A stretch of 64,000 nucleotides of DNA from Bacteroidaceae bacterium (lineage in GTDB: Bacteria; Bacteroidota; Bacteroidia; Bacteroidales; Bacteroidaceae), in NCBI GenBank assembly GCA_024398755.1, contig JAKSIQ010000002.1:38942-102941 (forward strand), given 5' to 3'. Position 1 is the first letter of the stretch, and each line of letters begins with the position of its first letter. The position numbers were made by a program, and so were the translations under genes. Shown here one piece after another: positions 1-6,440 of the stretch. Below the pieces are notes generated by a model. That model worked only from the letters and a program-made list of their open reading frames with translations, did not search any database and had not been told where the DNA came from.

Positions 1-6
1 TTTGCC

Positions 7-894
7 ATGTACACAGGACAGTTCGCACAATATCTGAAGTTGGAAAGGAACTATTCGGCAAGGACTGTGGAGAGTTATCTTTCAGATCTTGACCTGTTCG
101 GCAGATACCTTGAAACGGTAGAGCAGGGGCTGGTGCCGTCAGAAGCTGACCGCGACAATGTGCGCATGTGGCTGGCATCCATGATGGAACATGGCGAAAA
201 GAGTACGACTGTCAACCGCCGTCTCAGCACGTTGAGAAGCTATTACCGTTTTCTGGCCGGCAGAGGAATAATCAGCAGCTCGCCTGTACAGGGAGTGAAA
301 GGCCCGAAAAACAGCAAACCGTTACCGCATTTTGTCCGTGAAGATGAGATGGACAGCATACTTGATGATGCTGATCTTGGAAAAGGATTCACCGGCGTAA
401 GGAACGGCTGTATAATGGCTGTGTTCTATGAGGCAGGTCTGCGTCTGGCCGAACTCATCGGTCTGGATGCCGATGACATTGACTTGCAGCAACGTCAGCT
501 CAAGGTGACGGGCAAACGTGACAAGCAGCGTGTCATTCCATTCGGGCGTGAACTGGAATCCCGACTGAGAGCGTATCTGGAATCGCGCGCCAGTCTGTGC
601 GTTCCGCTGTCACCGGCTCTATTCGTCAATCTGAGAGGGGAGCGCATTTCCAGACAGGAGGTTTACCGCATGGTCAGAAGCACGCTGGCCAGATACAGCA
701 ATGTAGGTAAGAAAAGTCCTCATGTGCTGCGGCACACGTTCGCCACGTCAATGTTGAACGAAGGTGCCCAGCTTGGCGCCGTCAAAGAACTGCTTGGGCA
801 TGAAAGCCTGTCAACGACGCAGGTCTATGTACATGCCACATTCGAACAGCTTAAAGAAATTTACCGACAAGCTCACCCAAGAGGTGATAAATAA
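7..894 (+). CDS. xerC: Tyrosine recombinase, XerC/XerD type
   Basis: A site-specific tyrosine recombinase of 295 aa, the normal length for XerC/XerD. The family resolves chromosome dimers at dif. The N-terminal SAM-like core-binding domain covers roughly residues 1-90 and the catalytic domain 105-290. The full catalytic set is visible: Arg146 (GLRLAE), Lys170, His239 and Arg242 (HVLRH), His265 (LLGHES) and nucleophile Tyr274. The ATG lies six bases into the window, so upstream context is missing. In Bacteroidales a chromosomal recombinase gene just ahead of hpf and the tRNA-tuf cluster is the usual order, which argues for housekeeping use rather than a phage integrase. XerC versus XerD cannot be decided from this sequence alone. 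Confidence 0.85.
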   Translation: MYTGQFAQYLKLERNYSARTVESYLSDLDLFGRYLETVEQGLVPSEADRDNVRMWLASMMEHGEKSTTVNRRLSTLRSYYRFLAGRGIISSSPVQGVKGPKNSKPLPHFVREDEMDSILDDADLGKGFTGVRNGCIMAVFYEAGLRLAELIGLDADDIDLQQRQLKVTGKRDKQRVIPFGRELESRLRAYLESRASLCVPLSPALFVNLRGERISRQEVYRMVRSTLARYSNVGKKSPHVLRHTFATSMLNEGAQLGAVKELLGHESLSTTQVYVHATFEQLKEIYRQAHPRGDK

Positions 895-907
895 AACACA
901 AAGTATT

Positions 908-1207
908 ATGGAAACTAGAATTCAGGCGTTGCATTTCACAGCAACAGAACAGCTTCAGGCGTTCATTCAGAAAAAGTGTGTCAAACTGGAAAAGTTTTAT
1001 GACCAGATTCTGTCAGTCGATGTGGTGCTGAAGGTGGTAAAACCGGAAACTGCAATGAATAAGCAGGCTGGCATAACGGTCAAGACCTCGAATGGCGATT
1101 TTTTTGCTGACAAGACCTGCGATTCATTTGAGCAGGCTGTTGACGAAAGCATTGAAGCCTTGCAGAAACAGGTCCAGAAAATGAAGGAAAAACAGCAGGG
1201 GAAATAA
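908..1207 (+). CDS. hpf: Ribosome hibernation promoting factor HPF/RaiA (short form)
   Basis: A 99-aa member of the HPF/RaiA (YfiA) family, which binds the 30S decoding region and silences ribosomes in stationary phase. The short beta-alpha-beta-beta-beta-alpha fold is recognisable: an initial strand starting METRIQALHF, a basic helix carrying KKCVKLEKFY, a central strand around DVVLKVV, and a Lys/Gln-rich C-terminal helix. The ATG at 908 is chosen because an upstream in-frame extension would overlap the recombinase gene and does not resemble the family. It starts 13 bases after the recombinase stop, so the two are probably co-transcribed. It is the short form, without the dimerising C-terminal domain of long HPF. 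Confidence 0.88.
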   Translation: METRIQALHFTATEQLQAFIQKKCVKLEKFYDQILSVDVVLKVVKPETAMNKQAGITVKTSNGDFFADKTCDSFEQAVDESIEALQKQVQKMKEKQQGK

Positions 1208-1224
1208 AAAATATGTCCCTTTTG

Positions 1225-1255
1225 TTTGCTGAAAACAAAATATGAGATATCTTTG
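1225..1255 (+). promoter_or_regulatory. Promoter of the tRNA cluster
   Basis: TTTG at 1225-1228, 19 bases, then TATCTTTG at 1248-1255. This fits the Bacteroidetes housekeeping consensus (TTTG / TAnnTTTG) at the preferred spacing. The start of transcription should fall near 1260, about 40 bases before the first tRNA. Confidence 0.75.
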
Positions 1256-1256
1256 C

Positions 1257-1285
1257 ACCCGCCTTTCGACAAAAGAAGGGCGGGT
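1257..1285 (+). terminator. Stem-loop between hpf and the first tRNA
   Basis: An 11-bp stem: 1257-1267 (ACCCGCCTTTC) pairs with 1275-1285 (GAAGGGCGGGT) with one G-T pair, followed by TCTTTG. It could end hpf transcripts. It also lies right at the expected 5' end of the tRNA transcript, so it may instead be a leader hairpin of the pre-tRNA. Confidence 0.5.
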
Positions 1286-1298
1286 TCTTTGACAAATT

Positions 1299-1370
1299 GC
1301 CGCTATGGCTCAATGGTAGAGCAACGCACTTGTAATGCGTAGGTTGTTGGTTCGATTCCGACTAGCGGCT
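1299..1370 (+). tRNA. tRNA-Thr (anticodon TGT)
   Basis: Acceptor GCCGCTA (1299-1305) pairs with TAGCGGC (1363-1369), discriminator T. The anticodon arm is ACGCA-CTTGTAA-TGCGT with anticodon TGT, and GGTTCGATTCC forms the T arm. No CCA is encoded. First gene of a Thr-Tyr-Gly-Thr cluster ahead of tuf. Confidence 0.95.
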
Positions 1371-1387
1371 CTGAACAACGCGGAAAA

Positions 1388-1404
1388 CGTGATTTGAAAA
1401 TCAC
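1388..1404 (+). other. Short hairpin after tRNA-Thr
   Basis: CGTGATTT and AAATCACG arms just downstream of tRNA-Thr. It is the first of a run of small hairpins that fill the spacer to tRNA-Tyr; others are GAAAGC/GCTTTC near 1413-1426 and GAAGAC/GTCTTC near 1453-1468. They could mark processing sites. No coding or known RNA is recognised here. Confidence 0.45.
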
Positions 1405-1471
1405 GGCCAAAGGAAAGCTTGCTTTCATTTGGATGGGATTTTCAAAGCACTTGAAGACGTTAGTCTTCATA

Positions 1472-1616
1472 GCGCGTCGAGGAAGGAGCTTCGCGCCAGC
1501 GAAGGTCAATCCGACTACGCGTTTTCCGGAGAAACTTCCAAAAAGCGGGTTTCTCCGCGCGTCGAGGAAGGAGCTTCGCGTCAGCGAAGGTCAATCCGAC
1601 TAGCGCGTTTTCCGGA
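1472..1616 (+). repeat. Structured tandem repeat in the tRNA spacer
   Basis: Two near-identical copies of a 59-60 base unit (1472-1530 and 1557-1616), 85 bases apart, differing by one substitution and one inserted G. Each unit contains the hairpin CTTCGC-(4)-GCGAAG and ends that can pair (GCGCGTCG with CGACTAGCGC). Between the copies a further hairpin pairs CGGAGAAAC with GTTTCTCCG. The 3' part of each unit shares an 11-base run, TCCGACTAGCG (interrupted in copy 1), with the 3' end of the preceding tRNA-Thr. Short open frames here on both strands come from the repeat and are not taken as genes. Confidence 0.8.
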
Positions 1617-1626
1617 AGCAAATCCC

Positions 1627-1709
1627 GGGTGAATTCCAGAGTGGCCAAATGGGGCAGACTGTAAATCTGCTGTCTCTCGACTTCGGTGGTTCGAATCCAT
1701 CTTCACCCA
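1627..1709 (+). tRNA. tRNA-Tyr (anticodon GTA)
   Basis: A class II tRNA of 83 nt. Acceptor GGGTGAA (1627-1633) pairs with TTCACCC (1702-1708), discriminator A. Anticodon arm CAGA-CTGTAAA-TCTG gives anticodon GTA, and the variable arm (about 1667-1685) is long, as expected for tRNA-Tyr in bacteria. No CCA is encoded. Confidence 0.95.
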
Positions 1710-1714
1710 CAAAA

Positions 1715-1763
1715 GCAGATAAGCGAAGCCGGTATTCCGGTATCTGCGGTTCTTCCTGGAACC
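1715..1763 (+). other. Paired hairpins between tRNA-Tyr and tRNA-Gly
   Basis: GCAGATA (1715-1721) pairs with TATCTGC (1741-1747) around an inner CCGG-TATT-CCGG stem. Immediately after, GGTTC (1748-1752) pairs with GAACC (1759-1763). There is no strong T-run, so processing or structural spacer is more likely than termination. Confidence 0.4.
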
Positions 1764-1817
1764 ACCTTATAATATTATATGGCAGGCCGGAGGGACAAAT
1801 TTCGTGACAATGTATTT

Positions 1818-1890
1818 GCGGCAATAACTCAATTGGTAGAGCGCAACCCCTCCAAGGTTGAAGTTGCGAGTTCGAGTCTCGTTTGCCGCT
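1818..1890 (+). tRNA. tRNA-Gly (anticodon TCC)
   Basis: Acceptor GCGGCAA (1818-1824) pairs with TTGCCGC (1883-1889), discriminator T. Anticodon arm CAACC-CCTCCAA-GGTTG gives TCC. No CCA is encoded. Confidence 0.95.
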
Positions 1891-1902
1891 CAAATAATTG
1901 TC

Positions 1903-1975
<73 letters not shown>

Positions 1976-2001
1976 CGAATTAAATGTTAAAAGAGGATAG
2001 G

Positions 2002-2029
2002 AGGAGACCGCCCATACGGTAGCCTTTTT
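2002..2029 (+). terminator. Weak hairpin with T-run ahead of tuf
   Basis: ACCG/CGGT (2007-2010, 2017-2020) inside AGG/CCT, followed by five T at 2025-2029. The stem is short and interrupted, so it is at best a partial terminator between the tRNA cluster and tuf. Confidence 0.3.
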
Positions 2030-2068
2030 GCAGTTGACATCAAGTTCAATCAATAAATAGCTTTAATT

Positions 2069-3265
2069 ATGGCAAAAGAGACATTTGTGCGCACAAAACC
2101 GCACGTAAACATTGGTACAATCGGTCACGTTGACCACGGTAAGACAACCCTGACAGCAGCCATCACCAAGGTGCTTGCTGAAAAGATTGAAGGTAACACA
2201 GACAAGGTCAAGTCATTCGACCAGATCGATAACGCTCCTGAAGAAAAGGAACGTGGTATTACCATCAACACTGCTCACGTTGAGTACGAGACAACAAACC
2301 GTCACTACGCTCACGTTGACTGCCCGGGTCACGCCGACTATGTAAAGAACATGGTTACCGGTGCTGCTCAGATGGACGGTGCTATCGTTGTAGTTGCCGC
2401 TACTGACGGTCCTATGCCTCAGACCCGTGAGCACATCCTGCTCGCCCGTCAGGTAAACGTTCCTCGTCTGGTTATCTTCCTGAACAAGTGCGATTCTCCA
2501 GATGTTGACGCTGAAATGATTGACCTCGTCGAAATGGAAATGCGTGAGCTTCTTGACTCATACGAATTCGACGGTGACAATACTCCTATCATCCGCGGTT
2601 CTGCCCTCGGTGCTCTGAACGGTGTTCCTGAATGGGAAGACAAGGTTATGGAGCTGATGGCTGCCGTTGACGAATGGGTTCCACTGCCTCCGCGTGCAGT
2701 TGACCAGCCTTTCCTGATGCCTGTTGAAGACGTCTTCTCAATTACCGGTCGTGGTACTGTTGCTACTGGCCGTATCGAGACTGGTGTTGTAAAGGTAGGT
2801 GATAAGGTTGAAATCCTTGGTCTTGGTGAAGAGAAGGAAACCACAGTTACCGGCGTTGAAATGTTCCGCAAGCTCCTTGAGCAGGGTGAAGCTGGTGATA
2901 ACGTAGGTCTGCTGCTCCGTGGTATTGAAAAGTCTGAAATCAAGCGCGGTATGGTTCTTTGCCATCCGGGTCAGATCAAGCCTCACACCACATTCAAGGC
3001 TTCTATCTACGTACTGACACAGAAGGAAGGTGGTCGTCACACTTCATTCCGTAACAAGTATCGTCCTCAGTTCTACATCCGTACAATGGACTGCACCGGT
3101 GAAATCACTCTGCCGGAAGGAACTGAAATGGTAATGCCTGGTGATAACGTTGAAATTACCGTTACTCTGATTTACCCTGTTGCTATCAACGTAGGTCTGC
3201 GTTTCGCTATCCGTGAAGGTGGCCGTACAGTTGGTTCAGGTCAGATAACTGCAATCCTCGACTAA
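2069..3265 (+). CDS. tuf: Elongation factor Tu
   Basis: EF-Tu, the GTPase that delivers aminoacyl-tRNA to the ribosome. At 398 aa it has normal length. The G motifs are intact: GHVDHGKTT (G1, residues 19-27), the effector loop [15 protein letters not shown] (G3) and NKCD (G4), followed by the two beta-barrel domains ending in GQITAILD. It starts 93 bases after tRNA-Thr and is followed by a hairpin and tRNA-Trp, the standard Bacteroidales arrangement. Codon use looks strongly selected for expression. Confidence 0.99.
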   Translation: MAKETFVRTKPHVNIGTIGHVDHGKTTLTAAITKVLAEKIEGNTDKVKSFDQIDNAPEEKERGITINTAHVEYETTNRHYAHVDCPGHADYVKNMVTGAAQMDGAIVVVAATDGPMPQTREHILLARQVNVPRLVIFLNKCDSPDVDAEMIDLVEMEMRELLDSYEFDGDNTPIIRGSALGALNGVPEWEDKVMELMAAVDEWVPLPPRAVDQPFLMPVEDVFSITGRGTVATGRIETGVVKVGDKVEILGLGEEKETTVTGVEMFRKLLEQGEAGDNVGLLLRGIEKSEIKRGMVLCHPGQIKPHTTFKASIYVLTQKEGGRHTSFRNKYRPQFYIRTMDCTGEITLPEGTEMVMPGDNVEITVTLIYPVAINVGLRFAIREGGRTVGSGQITAILD

Positions 3266-3275
3266 TACAGCAATT

Positions 3276-3302
3276 GAACCTGTCCTGATTTGGGACAGGT
3301 TC
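3276..3302 (+). terminator. Hairpin between tuf and tRNA-Trp
   Basis: A perfect 10-bp stem: GAACCTGTCC (3276-3285) pairs with GGACAGGTTC (3293-3302). Only a short CTTT follows before the tRNA-Trp acceptor at 3307. It may be a partial terminator or a processing structure rather than a full stop. Confidence 0.6.
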
Positions 3303-3306
3303 CTTT

Positions 3307-3380
3307 AGGGGTGTAGTTCAATGGCAGAACAGCGGTCTCCAAAACCGTCAATGTGGGTTCGATTCCTGCCACCCCTGCCA
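3307..3380 (+). tRNA. tRNA-Trp (anticodon CCA), 3' CCA encoded
   Basis: Acceptor AGGGGTG (3307-3313) pairs with CACCCCT (3370-3376), discriminator G, then an encoded CCA at 3378-3380. Anticodon loop CTCCAAA gives CCA. It is the only one of the six tRNAs in the window whose CCA is in the DNA. It sits directly ahead of secE, as in many bacteria. Confidence 0.95.
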
Positions 3381-3394
3381 AGATAATAACAATT

Positions 3395-3586
3395 ATGTTC
3401 AAGAATTTCATTTCCAACTGTAAGGAATCTTACAATGAGCTTGTCCATAAGACAACATGGCCCACTGGCAAAGAACTGGCCGGCAGCGCAGTCACCGTAT
3501 TAGTAGCTTCCCTGATGATTGCTGTTGTAGTCTTCCTCATGGATAAGTGCTTCCAGGAGATAATGCAATTTATCTATCCTAATTGA
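3395..3586 (+). CDS. secE: Preprotein translocase subunit SecE
   Basis: The small essential subunit of the SecYEG channel in the inner membrane. It has 63 aa, like the short single-span SecE of most bacteria. An amphipathic helix with the family pattern (ESYNELVHKTTWPTGKEL) precedes one transmembrane segment at about residues 32-54. The ATG at 3395 is used because longer in-frame reading runs into the tRNA-Trp gene. nusG follows after 8 bases, the usual secE-nusG pair. Confidence 0.95.
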   Translation: MFKNFISNCKESYNELVHKTTWPTGKELAGSAVTVLVASLMIAVVVFLMDKCFQEIMQFIYPN

Positions 3587-3594
3587 TTCGAGAA

Positions 3595-4137
3595 ATGGCT
3601 GAGTTAGTGAAAAAATGGTATGTTCTCAAGGCCATCAGCGGCAAAGAACTCAAGGTAAAGGAATATCTTGAAGCCGATGCCCGTAACAATGGCATAGAAG
3701 AACTCATTTCACAGGTGCTGATTCCAACTGAAAAGGTTGTCTCCGTCAAAAACGGCAAACGTGTCGTAAAGGAGCGCAGTTATCTTCCGGGCTATGTCCT
3801 GGTTGAGGCTGTCCTTGATGGTGAAATCAAGCAGAGACTTAGAAATTGCCCGAACGTTTTGGGTTTTCTTGGTGGCATGGACAATCCGACGCCTCTGCGT
3901 CCTGCCGAAGTAAGCAGGATTCTGGGTTCAGCGACTGAACTTGAAGAGACGCAGGAAGAGGTTCTCGTACCATTTACCGTAGGCGAAACGGTAAAGGTAA
4001 CCTTCGGACCGTTTTCAGGCTTCAATGGTGTCATTGAAGAGGTTGATGACGATAAGAAGAAGCTTAAGGTCATGGTCAAGATCTTTGGTCGTAGAACACC
4101 TATAGATCTTGGTTTTATGCAGGTGGAGAAAATGTAG
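3595..4137 (+). CDS. nusG: Transcription termination/antitermination factor NusG
   Basis: NusG binds RNA polymerase, affects pausing and Rho termination, and couples transcription to translation. At 180 aa it has the NGN domain at residues 1-115 ([21 protein letters not shown]) and a KOW domain at about 125-175 ([18 protein letters not shown]). The ATG at 3595 lies just after the secE stop; a TTG at 3583 is a less likely start. It leads into rplK after 59 bases. Confidence 0.97.
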   Translation: MAELVKKWYVLKAISGKELKVKEYLEADARNNGIEELISQVLIPTEKVVSVKNGKRVVKERSYLPGYVLVEAVLDGEIKQRLRNCPNVLGFLGGMDNPTPLRPAEVSRILGSATELEETQEEVLVPFTVGETVKVTFGPFSGFNGVIEEVDDDKKKLKVMVKIFGRRTPIDLGFMQVEKM

Positions 4138-4196
4138 GCCGTTTGTTACAGGCTCTATGTTCTCCGTATAGTGTTTACATATAATTTTTTGGTAAA

Positions 4197-4622
4197 ATGG
4201 CTAAAGAAGTTGCTGGAATAATCAAATTACAGATTAAAGGAGGCGCTGCAAATCCATCACCTCCCGTTGGTCCCGCTCTCGGTTCCAAGGGTTTGAACAT
4301 AATGGACTTTTGCAAACAGTTCAACGCCAGAACCCAGGACAAATCAGGTAAGACCCTGCCTGTGATTATCACTTATTATAGTGACAAATCATTTGACTTC
4401 GTCATCAAGACTCCTCCTGTAGCTATCCAGTTGCTTGAAGCTACCAAGCAGAAGTCAGGTTCAGCAGAACCTAACCGCAAGAAGGTTGCTTCAGTTACAA
4501 AGGAACAGGTTACAGCTATTGCCCAGGACAAGATGCCGGACCTTAACTGCTTTACACTGGAATCAGCTATCTCTATGGTAGCAGGTACAGCCCGCAGCAT
4601 GGGTATCACAGTAAAGGATTAA
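4197..4622 (+). CDS. rplK: 50S ribosomal protein L11
   Basis: L11 forms part of the GTPase-associated stalk base together with 23S rRNA helix 43/44. It is 141 aa, the standard length. The proline-rich N-terminal domain ([14 protein letters not shown]) and the RNA-binding C-terminal domain ending in [13 protein letters not shown] are both present. First of the rplK-rplA-rplJ-rplL run, co-directional with nusG. Confidence 0.98.
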   Translation: MAKEVAGIIKLQIKGGAANPSPPVGPALGSKGLNIMDFCKQFNARTQDKSGKTLPVIITYYSDKSFDFVIKTPPVAIQLLEATKQKSGSAEPNRKKVASVTKEQVTAIAQDKMPDLNCFTLESAISMVAGTARSMGITVKD

Positions 4623-4654
4623 GACCAGGCATTAACTGATTAAAGATTTAAGAA

Positions 4655-5350
4655 ATGGGTAAACTGACAAAAAACCAAAAGGCTGTCGCTTCAAAGATTG
4701 AAGCCGGCAGGGCATATACCCTCAAGGAAGCAGCTGAGCTGGTCAAGGAAATCACCACCACCAAGTTCGACGCATCTGTTGATATTGACGTTCGTCTTGG
4801 CGTTGATCCCCGTAAGGCCAATCAGATGGTTCGCGGTGTCGTATCACTTCCTAACGGAACCGGTAAGGTTACAAGAGTTCTTGCTCTCTGCACACCTGAT
4901 CAGGAAGCCGCTGCTAAGGAAGCTGGTGCTGACTACGTAGGTTTTGAAGAATACATTGAGAAGATCAAGGGTGGTTGGACTGACATTGATGTCATCATCA
5001 CCATGCCTGCTCTGATGGGCAAGCTCGGTCCTCTTGGCCGTGTTCTCGGTCCTCGCGGACTTATGCCTAACCCGAAGAGCGGTACAGTAACAATGGACGT
5101 TGCCAAGGCTGTCAAGGAAGTCAAGCAAGGTAAGATTGACTTCAAGGTTGACAAGGCCGGTATTGTCCACACTTCTATCGGCAAGGTCTCTTTCTCAGCC
5201 GATGCAATCAGAGAGAACGCTAAGGAATTCATTGATACCATCATCAAACTGAAACCTTCAGCAGCTAAGGGTACATACATCAAGAGTCTTTATCTTTCAA
5301 GCACAATGAGCCGTGGTATCAAGATTGACACCAAGGCATTGGAAGAATAA
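4655..5350 (+). CDS. rplA: 50S ribosomal protein L1
   Basis: L1 builds the mobile L1 stalk and in many bacteria represses its own L11 operon mRNA. It is 231 aa. The conserved block [10 protein letters not shown] and the RNA-binding regions around [12 protein letters not shown] and [13 protein letters not shown] are visible. It follows rplK by 32 bases. I did not find an obvious L1-binding mimic ahead of rplK. Confidence 0.98.
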   Translation: MGKLTKNQKAVASKIEAGRAYTLKEAAELVKEITTTKFDASVDIDVRLGVDPRKANQMVRGVVSLPNGTGKVTRVLALCTPDQEAAAKEAGADYVGFEEYIEKIKGGWTDIDVIITMPALMGKLGPLGRVLGPRGLMPNPKSGTVTMDVAKAVKEVKQGKIDFKVDKAGIVHTSIGKVSFSADAIRENAKEFIDTIIKLKPSAAKGTYIKSLYLSSTMSRGIKIDTKALEE

Positions 5351-5370
5351 TTTTCTGAAATCAAGCAATT

Positions 5371-5895
5371 ATGAAGAAAGAAGATAAAGCACTCGTAATC
5401 GAGTCCCTGAAGCAGACAATTCAGAGCTATGCAGCATTCTACCTGGTAGATGTTACCGGTTTGAATTCAGTCGCTACTAGCGAACTTCGCCGCAAATGCT
5501 TCAAGAATGAAATCAAGATGGTTCTTGTAAAGAACACTCTTCTTGAGAAGGCATTGGATCAGCTCGAGGCTGACTATTCACCTCTGTATGATACTCTCAA
5601 GGGCACTACAGCACTGTTGCTTGCCAACGTTGCAAATGCTCCTGCCAAACTCCTGAAGGATGTTACAGACAAGAAGACCGGTATCCCAGGCCTTAAGGCA
5701 GCATATGCCGAGGAAAGCTTCTATATTGGAGCAAACCAGCTCGAGGCTTTGGTCAATATCAAGAGCAAAAAGGAACTTATTGCCGACGTCATCGCACTCC
5801 TGCAGTCACCGGCCAAGAACGTCATTTCTGCTCTGTCATCTGGTGCAAACACCATCCACGGAGTTCTCAAGACTCTTGGAGAAAGAGAGAATTAA
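5371..5895 (+). CDS. rplJ: 50S ribosomal protein L10
   Basis: L10 anchors the L7/L12 dimers to the stalk. It is 174 aa. The N-terminal rRNA-binding domain includes the family region around LRRKCFKNEIKMVLVKNTLL, and the C-terminal helix (residues about 140-174) carries the L7/L12 docking segment. It starts 20 bases after rplA. Confidence 0.97.
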   Translation: MKKEDKALVIESLKQTIQSYAAFYLVDVTGLNSVATSELRRKCFKNEIKMVLVKNTLLEKALDQLEADYSPLYDTLKGTTALLLANVANAPAKLLKDVTDKKTGIPGLKAAYAEESFYIGANQLEALVNIKSKKELIADVIALLQSPAKNVISALSSGANTIHGVLKTLGEREN

Positions 5896-5937
5896 TTTTT
5901 CAACAAAAAGTAACAAACCAATTAAATTTATACAACA

Positions 5938-6315
5938 ATGGCTGATTTGAAAGCACTTGCAGAAGAACTGGTTAACCTTACCGTTAAGGAGGTCAACGAA
6001 CTCGCAAACATCCTGAAGGATGAATATGGAATTGAACCCGCTGCCGCTGCTGTTGCAGTTGCTGCTGCTGGTCCTGCTGCCGCTGCTGAAGCTGCAGAAG
6101 AAAAGTCTTCATTTGACGTAGTCCTGAAGGGCTTCGGCGCTAACAAGCTTGCTGTCGTTAAGGCAGTTAAGGAAGCTTGCGGCCTTGGCTTGAAGGAAGC
6201 TAAGGATGCAGTTGATGCATGCCCGAGCGTTATCAAGGAAGGTGTTGCCAAGGCTGATGCAGAGTCACTGAAGAAGGCTCTGGAAGAAGCTGGCGCTGAA
6301 GTTGAACTTAAGTAA
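5938..6315 (+). CDS. rplL: 50S ribosomal protein L7/L12
   Basis: The acidic stalk protein that recruits translational GTPases. It is 125 aa. The N-terminal dimerisation helices ([20 protein letters not shown]) lead through an Ala-rich hinge (about residues 39-58) to the C-terminal domain with [19 protein letters not shown] and [13 protein letters not shown] long hairpin lies between this gene and rpoB. Confidence 0.98.
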   Translation: MADLKALAEELVNLTVKEVNELANILKDEYGIEPAAAAVAVAAAGPAAAAEAAEEKSSFDVVLKGFGANKLAVVKAVKEACGLGLKEAKDAVDACPSVIKEGVAKADAESLKKALEEAGAEVELK

Positions 6316-6343
6316 TTTCACAGGCCTGCCCTGCAGGTTAAAC

Positions 6344-6400
6344 GGTTAAGCAATCCCGACGACAGCCCGTCCAGGGCTGTCGAGGGTGCTTAGCCTTTTT
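6344..6400 (+). terminator. Long hairpin/attenuator between rplL and rpoB
   Basis: A three-part stem: 6344-6352 (GGTTAAGCA) with 6387-6395 (TGCTTAGCC), 6355-6357 (CCC) with 6384-6386 (GGG), and 6360-6368 (CGACAGCCC) with 6374-6382 (GGGCTGTCG), followed by TTTTT at 6396-6400. It has the shape of an intrinsic terminator and also of a double-stranded RNase III target. In E. coli the same intergenic position holds an attenuator and an RNase III site. This suggests rplL is made in excess over rpoB. Confidence 0.75.
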
Positions 6401-6440
6401 GTGCGTATAAGAATAAAGTTCCCCAATTATCCTTCCATAT

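Noticed and set aside
7-894. Recombinase as a phage or integron integrase
   Set aside because: Chromosomal XerC/D length, conserved Bacteroidales neighbourhood and no att sites or cargo nearby.
764-907. In-frame upstream extension of hpf overlapping the recombinase gene
   Set aside because: The added residues do not match the HPF family and overlap real coding sequence in another frame; ATG at 908 gives the family N-terminus.
1394-1648. Short open frames on both strands in the tRNA spacer
   Set aside because: They come from the repeat and its palindromes; no coding pattern or start signal.
1984-2022. 12-codon frame with an Arg-Arg-Arg-Pro-Pro run before tuf, considered as a leader peptide
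   Set aside because: It lies in a weak hairpin region without a strong terminator or antiterminator, and the amino acids do not match tuf regulation.
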